Shown: in pieces, positions 38,317 through 48,704 of the stretch
Layout: every line of letters begins with the position of its first letter
Position numbering within the stretch: position 1 is the first letter of the stretch
Assembly (NCBI GenBank): GCA_029861865.1
Contig: JAOTYL010000001.1
Span: 196,066 to 260,065, forward strand
DNA: 64,000 bases
Direction: 5' to 3'
Source: Myxococcales bacterium
GTDB lineage: Bacteria; Myxococcota_A; Polyangia; Polyangiales; Houyiibacteriaceae
Position numbers and translations under genes: made by a program
The notes under the pieces: generated by a model
The model's database searches: none
Seen by the model: the letters and a program-made list of their open reading frames with translations, nothing else
What the model was told of the DNA's origin: nothing

Positions 38317-41300
38317 AGGCGCTTGGCACGACGAACAGGGTAAGCACGGTCGACAGCAACAACCCGCCGAGCACGATCGCGCCAACGCCCCGGTAGAGCT
38401 CCGACCCCGAGCCGGAAAAAATCACCATCGGCAAGAGGCCGGCCAGCGAGGTGGCGGTGGTCATGAAGATCGGCCGAACGCGCGCCTCGACCGCCTGCGG
38501 CACCGCGTCACTGAGCGATTTTCCCTGGCGCAAGCGCGCGAGCGAGCCGTCGACGACCAGGATGGCGTTGTTCACCACGACGCCGATCAGGATCAAGAAC
38601 CCGAGCGCAGTCATCAAATCGAGCGGCTGCTTTCCAAGGAGCGCGTTGACGAGCCACAACCCGCCCGCGCCACCCGCCGCAGCCAGGGGGACGCTCATCA
38701 ACACCGCCAAAGGCGAGACGAAGTCCTCGAAGAGGGCGGCGATCAACAAGAAACAGATGACCAGCGCCAACAGCAAAATATTGCCGAACTGCGCCTGGGC
38801 GAGCTCGAGCTTGCCGGCGGCACCGCTCAACCCGAACTCGACTCCCGGTGGCACTGCGCCTGACTCTTCGAGCTCGGCGAGCACGTCGTTCTTGATGATC
38901 CGAATCGCCTCTTCGAGCGCAAGATCCTCAGGCGGCGAGACGTTCAGGGTGATCGCGCGTCGGCGTTCGAGGTGGCGAATCACCGACGGCCCGAGCGTTT
39001 CTTCGATCTCGGCCAGGGCGCCAAGGGGGACGGTCCTGCCGCTCGGGGTGGCCACCGGCGCCGACAGCAAAGCCGAGGCGTCGGGCAGGAGCTCATCGTC
39101 CTCGGTCACCGCCCGGAGCACGACATCGAGCTTCGGTTGCCCCTCGGGGGTGTACTCGCCGATGATCGCGCCATCGATCAACGCGTCGACGACCAAACCA
39201 AGCTCTGCGCCCGGCATCTGGAGCCGCGCGGCCTCCTTTCGTTTGGGAATGACGTGGAGCTCGGGCGCGCCCGGGTCGAGGCTCGGGACCGGACGGATCT
39301 GCGCCCCCGGAAGCGCCTCCCGAAGCGCCACGAAAAGCGTGCCGCCCAGGTCGGTCATCGTCGGGAGGTCCGAGCCTTTGATGTCGATTTCGACGACGCG
39401 ACCCCCGCCGATGGTGCGCCCAAAGAGCGAAGCCTGGGTGGCAAACGAGATCATGCCGGGGATCTTCGACTGCACGCGCCGAAGAAGGCTCAGCATGCGC
39501 CCGACGTCCTTGCCGTCTTCCGCAACGGCACCTGCAAACACTCGGTCCGGGCTCCCGACGAAAAAGCTTCGTTTGATGTTGGCCTCGCCGTCGGTCTCGA
39601 CCCCCGTGTAGCGCGCCATTTGGTTTTGGAGCCGGTTGCCCGTCTCTTCGAGCTCGTCGATCGAGTACCCCGGCGGCGGGACCAGAATCCCAAACACCAG
39701 ATTGCGATTGCCGGTGGGGAGGTATTCCATCGGCGGGAGCAACGCCCAGGTCACCAGCACCGAGCCGACGATCGCCGCCAGCAATGTCGTCAGCGAGCGC
39801 CGGGGCGAGCTACAGAGCCAGCGCACCTTCTCGGTGATGTTCGCCCGAAACCGAACGCCGAAGCCGGCGAGCCCCCCGATGTCGAGCGACTGGCCTTGCG
39901 ACAGCAAGCGCGCCGCCAGGCTTGGAATCACCAAAACCGACACCACCAATGAGATCGCGACCGCCAGCGAGATCGCCACCGCCACATCGCGAAGGAGCTC
40001 GCCGACCTCGCCCTCCCAGAGCACGATCGGAATGAACACCGCCACGGTGGTGGCCGTCGAGGCGATCAACGCCCCCCAGACCTCGCGGATGCCGCGGTAG
40101 GCGGCGAGCTTGGTGTCGGGGGTGCGGTTTTTCCAGGTGTCGATGCTTTCGAGGGAGACGATCGAGTTGTCGACCACCATCCCAATCGCAAAGGTGATGC
40201 CCGCAAGCGAGACGACATTGATCGTACGCCCAAGAGCCTGCATCCCGAGCGCCGTCGCAAAGGCGCAGACCGGGATGGCGATGCTCACCACCGCCGAGGC
40301 CCCAAACGTCCGCAAAAACAAAAAGAGCACGATGATCGCCAAGAACGCACCGAGCAGGAGGTTTTGGCGCACCAGGTCCAAGGCGCCTTCGATGTACTCG
40401 ACCTGGTCGGCGAGGATCTCGATCTGAAGGCCCTCGCGGTCGAAGAAGTCACGCTGCAAGCGGTCGACCACTTGATGCACCTCGCGCGTCACCTCGAGCA
40501 CATTGGTGCCGGCCTCGCGCGAAAGGAGCATCACCATCGCCGGCCGGTCTTGCACGATCGCGACCCCGGTCGGCTTTCGAAGGGCCATCTTTACGGCGGC
40601 CACATCGCCGAGCAGGATCGGCGTCCCGTCGGCTGCGGCGCCGAGGACGATCTCTTCGAAGGCGGTGGCGTTCTTGGGGGCGATGGTGGTCCGCACCAGG
40701 TAGCGCCGCTTGCCGAGGGTGACATCGCCGCCCGATAGATCGCGAAGCTCGCTTCGCACCCGGTCGGCCACCCCTTGCATCGAAAGGCCGCGGGCGGCGA
40801 GCGCCTCGGGGTTGAAGAGCACGTGGACTTCGCTGTTCTGGCCGCCGATGAAAAAGATGCCGGCGACGCCGGGGATGCGATCGATTTCGGGAAGGATGGT
40901 GTCCTCGACCCAGGTGCGATAGGCGGCGACGCTTCCTTTTTGCGGATCGCGGATCGCGATGACGGCCAGGGGAGGGCCGGCGCTGTTGGCGGTTTCGACG
41001 ATCGGCTCGCGCACTGCAGTCGGATAGCTCGCGACCTGGCTCAGCTTGTTGGTTACCCGGACCAGCGCCTCCTCGATGTCGGTGTCGACCTCGAACTCGA
41101 GCGTGATGCTGCCGCTGTCCATGCTGGCGTTCGATTCCATGAGCGTCAGGCCCTGGACATTCTTGAGGACCTCTTCTTGAGGCTCGAGGATTTCGGTTTC
41201 GATTTCGACCGGTGCGGCGCCGGGCCAGACCGTGCTCACCGAGATCGTCGGGGTGGCGATGTCGGGGGTGAGCTGGATCGGGAGGTCGACGACCGACAAG

Positions 41301-41413
41301 GCCCCAAACAAGACCACCAGCACGATACCGACGATGACCGTGATCGGCCGCTGAATCGCGATCCACGTCAGGCCCGCAGGCTGCTCTTCGTGCGCGTGCG
41401 CGTCGTCGGCCAT
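38273..41413 (-). CDS. Efflux RND transporter permease
   Basis: Inner-membrane proton-driven pump subunit of 1046 residues with twelve predicted helices and two large periplasmic loops. The N-terminus (ITVIVGIVLVVLFGALSVVDLP) and TM4 (GITFAIGMVVDNSIVSLESID) carry family motifs; the second half repeats them (LTALGFLILIGVVVNNAILVVDG). The sequence lies between the HAE (drug) and HME (metal) types, so the substrate is open. The lipoprotein adaptor is encoded 6 bp upstream; no outer-membrane channel gene is adjacent. Confidence 0.95.
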   Translation of the reverse strand: MADDAHAHEEQPAGLTWIAIQRPITVIVGIVLVVLFGALSVVDLPIQLTPDIATPTISVSTVWPGAAPVEIETEILEPQEEVLKNVQGLTLMESNASMDSGSITLEFEVDTDIEEALVRVTNKLSQVASYPTAVREPIVETANSAGPPLAVIAIRDPQKGSVAAYRTWVEDTILPEIDRIPGVAGIFFIGGQNSEVHVLFNPEALAARGLSMQGVADRVRSELRDLSGGDVTLGKRRYLVRTTIAPKNATAFEEIVLGAAADGTPILLGDVAAVKMALRKPTGVAIVQDRPAMVMLLSREAGTNVLEVTREVHQVVDRLQRDFFDREGLQIEILADQVEYIEGALDLVRQNLLLGAFLAIIVLFLFLRTFGASAVVSIAIPVCAFATALGMQALGRTINVVSLAGITFAIGMVVDNSIVSLESIDTWKNRTPDTKLAAYRGIREVWGALIASTATTVAVFIPIVLWEGEVGELLRDVAVAISLAVAISLVVSVLVIPSLAARLLSQGQSLDIGGLAGFGVRFRANITEKVRWLCSSPRRSLTTLLAAIVGSVLVTWALLPPMEYLPTGNRNLVFGILVPPPGYSIDELEETGNRLQNQMARYTGVETDGEANIKRSFFVGSPDRVFAGAVAEDGKDVGRMLSLLRRVQSKIPGMISFATQASLFGRTIGGGRVVEIDIKGSDLPTMTDLGGTLFVALREALPGAQIRPVPSLDPGAPELHVIPKRKEAARLQMPGAELGLVVDALIDGAIIGEYTPEGQPKLDVVLRAVTEDDELLPDASALLSAPVATPSGRTVPLGALAEIEETLGPSVIRHLERRRAITLNVSPPEDLALEEAIRIIKNDVLAELEESGAVPPGVEFGLSGAAGKLELAQAQFGNILLLALVICFLLIAALFEDFVSPLAVLMSVPLAAAGGAGGLWLVNALLGKQPLDLMTALGFLILIGVVVNNAILVVDGSLARLRQGKSLSDAVPQAVEARVRPIFMTTATSLAGLLPMVIFSGSGSELYRGVGAIVLGGLLLSTVLTLFVVPSAFTLLWRLRGHVDTD

Positions 41414-41419
41414 GCGCGA

Positions 41420-42511
41420 TCAGTCTTCCGGCACGATCGTGAGAGGCTGACCGGGAAAGACCCGTTCGTTGCCACGCGTGACCACCGCATCGCCCGCCGC
41501 AAGCCCGTCTGCCTTGATCAGGATCTCATCGCGGCCTCGCGCGATGACCTCGATGGGGACCGGTTCGGCATGCCCGTCGTTGACCTTGATCACTTGAAGG
41601 TCGGCGATGCCATAGACCAACGCGTCTCGCGGGATCACCACCGCACCTGGCTCGCTTCGCTCGATGGTGAGGACCACGTCGATCGCCGCGCCTGGAAGGA
41701 GCCACACTGCGTTCTCGTCAGGAACGAGACGAACCTTAACGGTCCGCGACTCGTCATCCAACGCACGAACCACCCCAACGACGGTGGCCGGCACAGCTGC
41801 GTCTTTGTAGCGAAGGAGCGCTTTGTCGCCGGCCTCGAGGTAGAGCGCAACGTCGGGCGGGGTAGAGACCAAGACCTCGACCCCGGCATCGTCGACCAGC
41901 TCGATGACCTCGACTCCGGGCTCGACCCAGTCGCCCGGGTCGACCGCACGGTTTGCGACCACCCCATCGAAGGGTGCCCTCACCCGATGCCGACCGAGCT
42001 GCGCGCGCGCCTCGGCCTCGGCGGCCTTGAGTCGCCCTCGTTCGGCCACGGCGCGCTTGCGCTCGGAGGTCGCCTGCTCGATCTCGGCACGGGCCGCGAT
42101 GTCGGGACCCGCGACAGTCAGCCGTTCGGCATCACGCTGCGCTCGTTCGAGGTCAGCGGCCCCCGCTTGTTTGGATGCTTGTGCTGCCCGAACCCGCGCT
42201 GTTGCGAGAGAAGGATCGATGTCGACGAGCAGGTCGCCCTTCTTCACGTGATCCCCGACGCGCACCCGTACCTCGCGCACCTCGCCCCCAGCGCCTGCGG
42301 CGAGCTTGGCTCGCTTGAGCGCGCGCACATCGCCGAGGAACGACCATTCGGCCTGAATGCTGCCGCCCCGCACCTCTGCCACTTGGACGCGGGCGGGCGG
42401 CGGCCCCTCGTTGGCATCGCTCTTCGCGGGAGCCTCACCCTTGCAGCCCAAAGCCACCAGAGAGGCACCTGCCAACAGCAACCCGAGTCGCCGCGAACCC
42501 AACGAAATCAT
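41420..42511 (-). CDS. RND efflux periplasmic adaptor lipoprotein
   Basis: Membrane-fusion protein of 363 residues with lipobox VALGC (Cys23). The barrel-sandwich segments are RVRVGDHVKKGDLLVDIDP and RVRAPFDGVVANRAVDPGDWV, flanking a helical hairpin (about residues 100-160). The C-terminus is the usual beta-barrel (GAAIDVVLTIERSEPGAVVIPRDALVY). It links the RND pump to an outer-membrane channel encoded elsewhere. First gene of the two-gene leftward operon. Confidence 0.93.
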   Translation of the reverse strand: MISLGSRRLGLLLAGASLVALGCKGEAPAKSDANEGPPPARVQVAEVRGGSIQAEWSFLGDVRALKRAKLAAGAGGEVREVRVRVGDHVKKGDLLVDIDPSLATARVRAAQASKQAGAADLERAQRDAERLTVAGPDIAARAEIEQATSERKRAVAERGRLKAAEAEARAQLGRHRVRAPFDGVVANRAVDPGDWVEPGVEVIELVDDAGVEVLVSTPPDVALYLEAGDKALLRYKDAAVPATVVGVVRALDDESRTVKVRLVPDENAVWLLPGAAIDVVLTIERSEPGAVVIPRDALVYGIADLQVIKVNDGHAEPVPIEVIARGRDEILIKADGLAAGDAVVTRGNERVFPGQPLTIVPED

Positions 42512-42538
42512 CCGGAAAATTTAGTCCTTTGGCTCGTT

Positions 42539-42566
42539 TTGACAAGTCAAAGCCCCTGACTATAGT
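42539..42566 (+). promoter_or_regulatory. sigma70 promoter of tRNA-fMet
   Basis: TTGACA at 42539-42544 and TATAGT at 42561-42566 with a 16-bp spacer, ending 6 bp before the first base of the tRNA. Confidence 0.85.
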
Positions 42567-42572
42567 GGCGCC

Positions 42573-44315
<1,743 letters not shown>

Positions 44316-44316
44316 C

Positions 44317-44499
44317 CTATCGTTCCTTGATCAGACTTGCCACCGCCGCGCGCACGAGGATCGTCAGCGCGTGCCGCTCGGGTGGGGATAGCCGCTCGTG
44401 CTGACGTCGACCGTTGAATCGGTTGCCTTGCTTGCGCTGGTGCTTCGGCAGGGGGCGCGATGTGCGCGCAGGTTCGCTTGTGCGAGGCGTTCCGGCCAT
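44317..44499 (-). CDS. Small basic protein upstream of the recombinase
   Basis: A 60-codon frame, rich in Arg with a C-terminal helix (SPPERHALTILVRAAVASLIKER). Its TAG stop lies 1 base before the recombinase ATG, and the recombinase ribosome-binding site sits in its last codons, so the two would be translationally coupled. A directionality factor or regulator would fit this place, but I recognise no family and the ribosome-binding site is poor. Confidence 0.35.
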   Translation of the reverse strand: MAGTPRTSEPARTSRPLPKHQRKQGNRFNGRRQHERLSPPERHALTILVRAAVASLIKER

Positions 44500-44596
44500 T
44501 CCTTGTTATCGGTTTTGCCCCCCGAAAAGTTGCGCGAGCCCATTGGCGGCCCGCCGCGCGGCCGAGACCTTGCTCAGCTTTGCCGAAAGTTGCTCC

Positions 44597-44685
44597 GGTG
44601 TCGCTACTTGGCGCGACCTGGCGCTACTTGTCGCTCGCGGTGCACTCGTTGTCACTCGCGCGACACTTCGTGTCACTTCTTGTCG
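44597..44685. repeat. Iteron-like imperfect repeats upstream of the recombinase
   Basis: About four imperfect copies, roughly 22-23 bp apart, of a motif like GTCRCTNNTTGTCGC, with a short dyad GACAC-TTC-GTGTC inside. No gene is supported from 44500 to 44926; frames through here are low-complexity. Confidence 0.5.
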
Positions 44686-44718
44686 TTTTTGCCAGAGAGT
44701 GTCGCGGTAATGACAGAA

Positions 44719-44770
44719 AGCGCCAGGTTGTGACTCACCGAGGACAACCAGCGTCAGTTTGTGACTCACC
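44719..44770. repeat. Pair of 21-bp direct repeats
   Basis: 44719-44739 and 44750-44770 are identical except for two positions, with a 31-bp period; both end TTGTGACTCACC. Together with the neighbouring iteron-like repeats they form a cluster of likely protein-binding sites between the recombinase and its cargo. Confidence 0.6.
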
Positions 44771-44926
44771 ACCGGAGGGCAAGGCATAGTTTTGGCAGAC
44801 ACCAAAACTGCACGGCACTCGCTTCGGGCCTCCGTCCCGAACTCGACCGTGAACCGTGCGCTCAACGCCTTCGGCTTATTCGCGCGCGCAGGGGCAGCGC
44901 TTGGACGGCTTGTACCCTCGGCACGC

Positions 44927-46141
44927 CTACGGCTGCACCTCAAACGCACCCACGTCGCACAGGGTGCCGCCTGTTTCTGGTCGTGGCTCTCCGCGCTGAT
45001 CGGTATCAACCTGACAGTCAGCTTCGGGAATGACGTCGATGGCGACGCTGCCGGGAAGCAGCGCATGCGTCTCGGTCGGTCCGCCGTTGTCGGCAAGCGG
45101 TCCAAGGTTCAAGTCCTCAGCGCTGATGTTGACCTGGTCGGTCGGGTCGTTGAAGCCGCAGGTGTCGCCGGGGCTTTCGAGGTTGCCGCCACCCGACAGC
45201 GCCGTGCCACCACCGCAATCGTTATCGACCAAGGTGTTGGTCAGCGTCAGTTCCCCGAAGTTGTCAATGCCGCCGCCCACCTCCGCGACATTCCCCGACA
45301 CGGTGCTGTTGATCAGCATTACCGTCCCCTGATTGTAAATACCGCCGGCGCCGCCGAATATGCCGTCGCCCGACACCGCGGTATTGTGCGACACGGTGCT
45401 GTTGGTCAGCGTCAGTTCCCCGAAGTTGTCAATGCCGCCGCCCGACTCCGCGGTATTGCGCGACACGGTGCTGTTGGTCAGCGTCAGGTCCCCTTCGTTG
45501 AAAATGCCGCCGCCGAGGAGCGCGCTATTCCCCGACACGGTGCTGTTGGTCAGCGTCAGGTCCCCTTCGTTGAAAATGCCGGCGCCGCGGCCACCGGGGT
45601 TCCCGCCAGTCACCAACAATCCGCGCAACTCCACCGCTACGCCCTCTGGGACCGAAAACACACGATGGTCTTCATCGCCATCGACCATCAGGTTACCTTC
45701 GCCGTCGAGGGTGACGTCGTTGTCGATGACGGTTTCCGCCGCGGTCACCACCGTCTTCGGCCCGTCGCAATCAAACGTGTAGGGTCCACCGCCCGCGGCA
45801 ATGGCGTCGCGGATGCCTTGCTCCGTGCACGCTACCTGGCAGCTACCCTGCTGACACGTGCCCGCGTCGTTGCCACACACCGTGCCGTCAGCGACGGGCA
45901 CACACATCCCCTCTCCGCACATACCCGTGCTGCACTCGTTGCCTTCCTCGCAAGCCGTGCCGTCATCGACCGGAGTGTAGTCGCACATACCGTCCGCCGG
46001 GTCGCATAGATCGTGGGTGCATTCGTTCCCGTCGTCGCAGTCGACGCCTTCACACAGGTCGGTCCCTTCGCAGCCACTGCACCCGACCATCAGAGGGAGG
46101 CTCAGTGCGAGGGCACCTATGAATCGGAATACGTAACGCAT
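44927..46141 (-). CDS. Choice-of-anchor-Q domain lipoprotein 1
   Basis: A 404-residue outer-surface lipoprotein: lipobox LMVGC (Cys21), a cysteine-rich linker (DLCEGVDCDDGNECTHDLC and two similar units), then a right-handed beta-helix built from about five repeats of the type LTLTNSTVSGNSA..GGGIFN. It ends in the choice-of-anchor-Q domain (NLGPLADNGGPTETHALLPG ... CDVGAFEV). ATG 46141 is chosen because it gives the signal peptide and has GGGAGGTG upstream; the frame is open to 46426. It shares domain order and leader DNA with the gene at 47172. Function unknown; adhesion or polysaccharide binding is possible from the fold. Confidence 0.85.
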   Translation of the reverse strand: MRYVFRFIGALALSLPLMVGCSGCEGTDLCEGVDCDDGNECTHDLCDPADGMCDYTPVDDGTACEEGNECSTGMCGEGMCVPVADGTVCGNDAGTCQQGSCQVACTEQGIRDAIAAGGGPYTFDCDGPKTVVTAAETVIDNDVTLDGEGNLMVDGDEDHRVFSVPEGVAVELRGLLVTGGNPGGRGAGIFNEGDLTLTNSTVSGNSALLGGGIFNEGDLTLTNSTVSRNTAESGGGIDNFGELTLTNSTVSHNTAVSGDGIFGGAGGIYNQGTVMLINSTVSGNVAEVGGGIDNFGELTLTNTLVDNDCGGGTALSGGGNLESPGDTCGFNDPTDQVNISAEDLNLGPLADNGGPTETHALLPGSVAIDVIPEADCQVDTDQRGEPRPETGGTLCDVGAFEVQP

Positions 46142-46277
46142 GGAGCACCTCCCGATCTGGTGCGCTTGCCACCGTGAGCTGAAGAGTAAGCATGAGACAT
46201 GCCAACCACCTGAAGGCGTTCTTTCCGGGGCATCCTGTGTAGTGAAGTGCCGGAATCGCGGTTTCCGGCGAAATATT

Positions 46278-46320
46278 TGCGGCATACGTGATTGTTCACC
46301 CGCTGGCTTTGTCCGTTGAC
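46278..46320 (-). promoter_or_regulatory. Conserved leader block of lipoprotein 1
   Basis: A 43-bp block (containing GACAAAGC, CGGGTGAA and ACGTATGC) matched at 36 of 43 positions by 46969-47011 upstream of the paralogue, at a comparable distance (137 and 160 bp) from each start. It is probably a promoter or regulatory leader; no clear -35/-10 pair is assigned. Confidence 0.5.
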
Positions 46321-46514
46321 AATGCGGCGCTTCTGAGACTCGCGACTCCCGCGCAAATGGCTGGTCGCGCTGTGGCCTCGCAGACACGACAGACTGCCGA
46401 GCAACCGGCTTGCAAGTCGGCTTCACCGCTGGAAGTGGTGCAGGGCGCGGCCCGCGGCCGCCGGGGTGACAACGAAGCGACGGAGGCAGATCATTGCGTT
46501 CTTCGGCCAGCTAC

Positions 46515-46570
46515 GCGGCAATCACCACCTCCATCGGCACCCGAAAGTCTACCGGACAACGCTGTGCGTA
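46515..46570. repeat. 56-bp flank repeat left of att2
   Basis: 51 of 56 bases match 51775-51830, which lies left of att5. With the core, the repeat extends to 72 bp. No gene is seen from 46321 to here. Confidence 0.75.
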
Positions 46571-46586
46571 TCCGGCCCCCGCAACC
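46570..46586 (+). repeat. att2 core: 17-bp copy of tRNA-fMet 3' end
   Basis: Identical to 42632-42648 of the tRNA (ATCCGGCCCCCGCAACC). Confidence 0.75.
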
Positions 46587-46590
46587 GCTC

Positions 46591-46619
46591 AAGGGCCTGC
46601 CACGTCGGCAGGCCCTTTT
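46591..46619 (+). terminator. T2: terminator after att2
   Basis: A perfect 11-bp stem (46591-46601 with 46607-46617), loop ACGTC, then T residues. Confidence 0.75.
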
Positions 46620-46715
46620 CGCATCTGCGGAGGCCATCTTCGGCTCGCACATGCAAAGCGTCCGGCTCCACGGACTGGCGTCCGCTCCGCTTCGGACGTT
46701 TGCAGTGGACGAGAG

Positions 46716-46736
46716 CAAATCTGGCCCCCGCAACCA
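46716..46736 (+). repeat. att3 core: tRNA-fMet 3' end copy
   Basis: Matches tRNA bases 42629-42648 with one mismatch, the same C-to-T change seen in att4. The 146 bp between att2 and att3 hold only T2 and no gene. Confidence 0.75.
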
Positions 46737-46742
46737 ATGATG

Positions 46743-46775
46743 ACGCGCACTTGGGAAAACCTGGGTGCGCGTTTT
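46743..46775 (+). terminator. T3: terminator after att3
   Basis: Perfect stem ACGCGCAC/GTGCGCGT (46743-46750 with 46765-46772) followed by TTT. It is related in sequence to T5. A second small hairpin (7-bp stem) is at 46816-46832. Confidence 0.65.
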
Positions 46776-46968
46776 CAATTGGCCGGGGCCATTTTGGGGC
46801 CATTCGATCTTCCTGAAACCGATGGTCGGTTTGTTTGAGGGGTGCGGCGGCCTTGCTCGAGATAGGAGCAAGAGCCGCAGATACGCGTTCCACCAATCGA
46901 GAGGTGGATGTCCAATCTGATTTTCGTTCACGATGAGCGCCGGGTTCGCTAACCACGGTGAACCCCGT

Positions 46969-47011
46969 GTCAATCGACAAAGCGAACGGGTGAAGAATTA
47001 CGTATGCTGCA
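46969..47011 (+). promoter_or_regulatory. Conserved leader block of lipoprotein 2
   Basis: Counterpart of 46278-46320 (36 of 43 identical), 160 bp before the start at 47172. Between T3 and this block (46776-46968) I see no gene. Confidence 0.5.
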
Positions 47012-47171
47012 TTGCGTGCGCAGTGACTACGGGTCGAAACGCAAGGCGTTCGTCATCAATCTTGTGGCCCGCACGTAATTGCGAACGATTCACAGTTGGC
47101 ACGTCCGATGCACCTTAAGGACCCCACCCGGTGATGCTCCGGTGGGGAGCGTCGCAGCCGGGGAGGTTGTC

Positions 47172-48704
47172 ATGCGTTATTTATTCGGATTTATGTGCGT
47201 CTGCGCGCTGGGCGTAGTTCCGCTGGTTGGGTGCGGTGAGAACGGCAATGGTCCGGGCGGTAGCGGCGGCACGGCGGCAACGGGTGGCGGCGGTAGTGGC
47301 GGCACGGCGGCAACGGGTGGCGGCGGTAGTCGCGGCACCGACCTGTGCGAAGGCGTTGACTGTGACGACGGCAATGAATGCACCGACGACACGTGCGTCG
47401 ATAGCACGTGCAGTCACACGGCCGTCGAGGATGACACTTCTTGCGGCGATGGTGCAGGGACCTGCCATGCGGGCAGCTGTTCCGGGACCTTCGCCTGCAC
47501 CGAAGCGGGGATTGGTGAGGCCATCGCCGTGGGTGGCGGACCACACACATTTGACTGCGGCGGTCCGAAGACGGTGACGACCGATGCAGAAATCGGCATC
47601 GACAGGGACGTCATCCTTGATGGGGAGGGCAACCTGACGGTCGATGGCGGCGGCGAACATGCCGACGCACTCGATGACCACCGTATCTTCTCTGTGGCTG
47701 AGGGCGTGACGGCGGAGCTGCGTGCGCTCACCGTGAGCGGAGGTGCGAGCACGGGCGACATCTTAGCCGGGGAGGGATTCGGCGGTGGCATTCACAACGA
47801 TAGGGGTGGGATACTCACTTTGACGAACAGCACCGTGTCCGGGAACACCGCGATTGTAGCTGGCGGCGGCATTTACAACCTCGGGTGGCTCACTTTGACG
47901 AACAGCACCGTGTCCGGGAACACCGCGATTGTAGCTGGCGGTGGCATTCTCACCTTTGGAACGCTAACGCTGACGAACAGCACCGTCTCGGGGAATGCGG
48001 CGACTCAGGGCGGCGGCGGCATTGCCAATTCCGGCACACTAACGCTGATGGACAGCACGGTGTCGGAGAATACCTCGCAGTTCGGCGGCGGCGGCATCGC
48101 CGTCTTCGCAGGCACGGCGACCCTGACGAACAGCACGGTGTCAGGCAATGACGGATTCGGCGTCGCTAGTGAGGGAGTTGCGACACTGATAAACAGCACA
48201 ATATCAGGCAACTCAGAAGGAAGTCTTGCGGTGGAGTGTAGCTTCGCCTTTACTATCGAGTGCGGTCGGTTCGACCTCATCAACAGCACCATGTCTGGGG
48301 ACACCGCATGTCTAAGTAGCACCGGCTTCGAATGCGACGAGCCCCAAGCCTTCAACGTCAGTACATTGACGAACACCGTTATCGACGGAGTCTGTGGTGA
48401 ACTTTGGGTGGCCACCTCCAACGGCTACAACATCGAAAGCCCCGGCAACACCTGTGGCTTCGACCAGCTGACCGACCAGGCCAGCGTTACCGAAATGCAG
48501 CTGAACCTCGGACCGCTTGCCGATAACGGCGGACCCACTCAAACGCATGCGCTCGGGCCGGGAAGCTTCGCTATCGACCAAATTCCGGTGACGGAGTGCG
48601 TCGACGTCGACAGCATGCCGCTGACCGAAGACCAGCGCGGCGTAACGCGGCCGCAGGGACCCGCGTGTGACGTTGGAGCCTTTGAACTGGAGGTGGGACC
48701 ATGA
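47172..48704 (+). CDS. Choice-of-anchor-Q domain lipoprotein 2
   Basis: A 510-residue paralogue of the gene at 44927. Lipobox PLVGC (Cys21) is followed by a Gly/Thr-rich linker made by a 33-bp DNA tandem duplication, one cysteine-rich unit (DLCEGVDCDDGNECTDDTC), six or more beta-helix repeats (LTLTNSTVSGNTAIVAGGGI) and the C-terminal choice-of-anchor-Q domain (NLGPLADNGGPTQTHALGPG ... CDVGAFELE). The ATG at 47172 has GGGAGG 5 bp upstream. The stop overlaps the next gene (ATGA), so both are made together. Confidence 0.85.
   Translation: MRYLFGFMCVCALGVVPLVGCGENGNGPGGSGGTAATGGGGSGGTAATGGGGSRGTDLCEGVDCDDGNECTDDTCVDSTCSHTAVEDDTSCGDGAGTCHAGSCSGTFACTEAGIGEAIAVGGGPHTFDCGGPKTVTTDAEIGIDRDVILDGEGNLTVDGGGEHADALDDHRIFSVAEGVTAELRALTVSGGASTGDILAGEGFGGGIHNDRGGILTLTNSTVSGNTAIVAGGGIYNLGWLTLTNSTVSGNTAIVAGGGILTFGTLTLTNSTVSGNAATQGGGGIANSGTLTLMDSTVSENTSQFGGGGIAVFAGTATLTNSTVSGNDGFGVASEGVATLINSTISGNSEGSLAVECSFAFTIECGRFDLINSTMSGDTACLSSTGFECDEPQAFNVSTLTNTVIDGVCGELWVATSNGYNIESPGNTCGFDQLTDQASVTEMQLNLGPLADNGGPTQTHALGPGSFAIDQIPVTECVDVDSMPLTEDQRGVTRPQGPACDVGAFELEVGP
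47265..47330 (+). repeat. Two tandem 33-bp repeats in the lipoprotein 2 linker
   Basis: Exact duplicates 47265-47297 and 47298-47330, each encoding GGTAATGGGGS in frame; copy number could vary without a frameshift. Confidence 0.85.

Noticed and set aside
40775-42559. 594-codon plus-strand frame
   Set aside because: Antisense shadow of the RND permease and adaptor genes; no recognisable domain.
44506-45105. 199-codon minus-strand frame upstream of the recombinase
   Set aside because: Overlaps the 3' end of lipoprotein 1 and runs through the iteron-like repeats; composition is repeat-driven.
46288-46980. Several 95-160-codon frames across att2/att3
   Set aside because: They read through tRNA-end repeats and terminators. 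Some minus-strand similarity between the att3 and att5 sides might be relics of integrase 3' ends, but I could not support a family.
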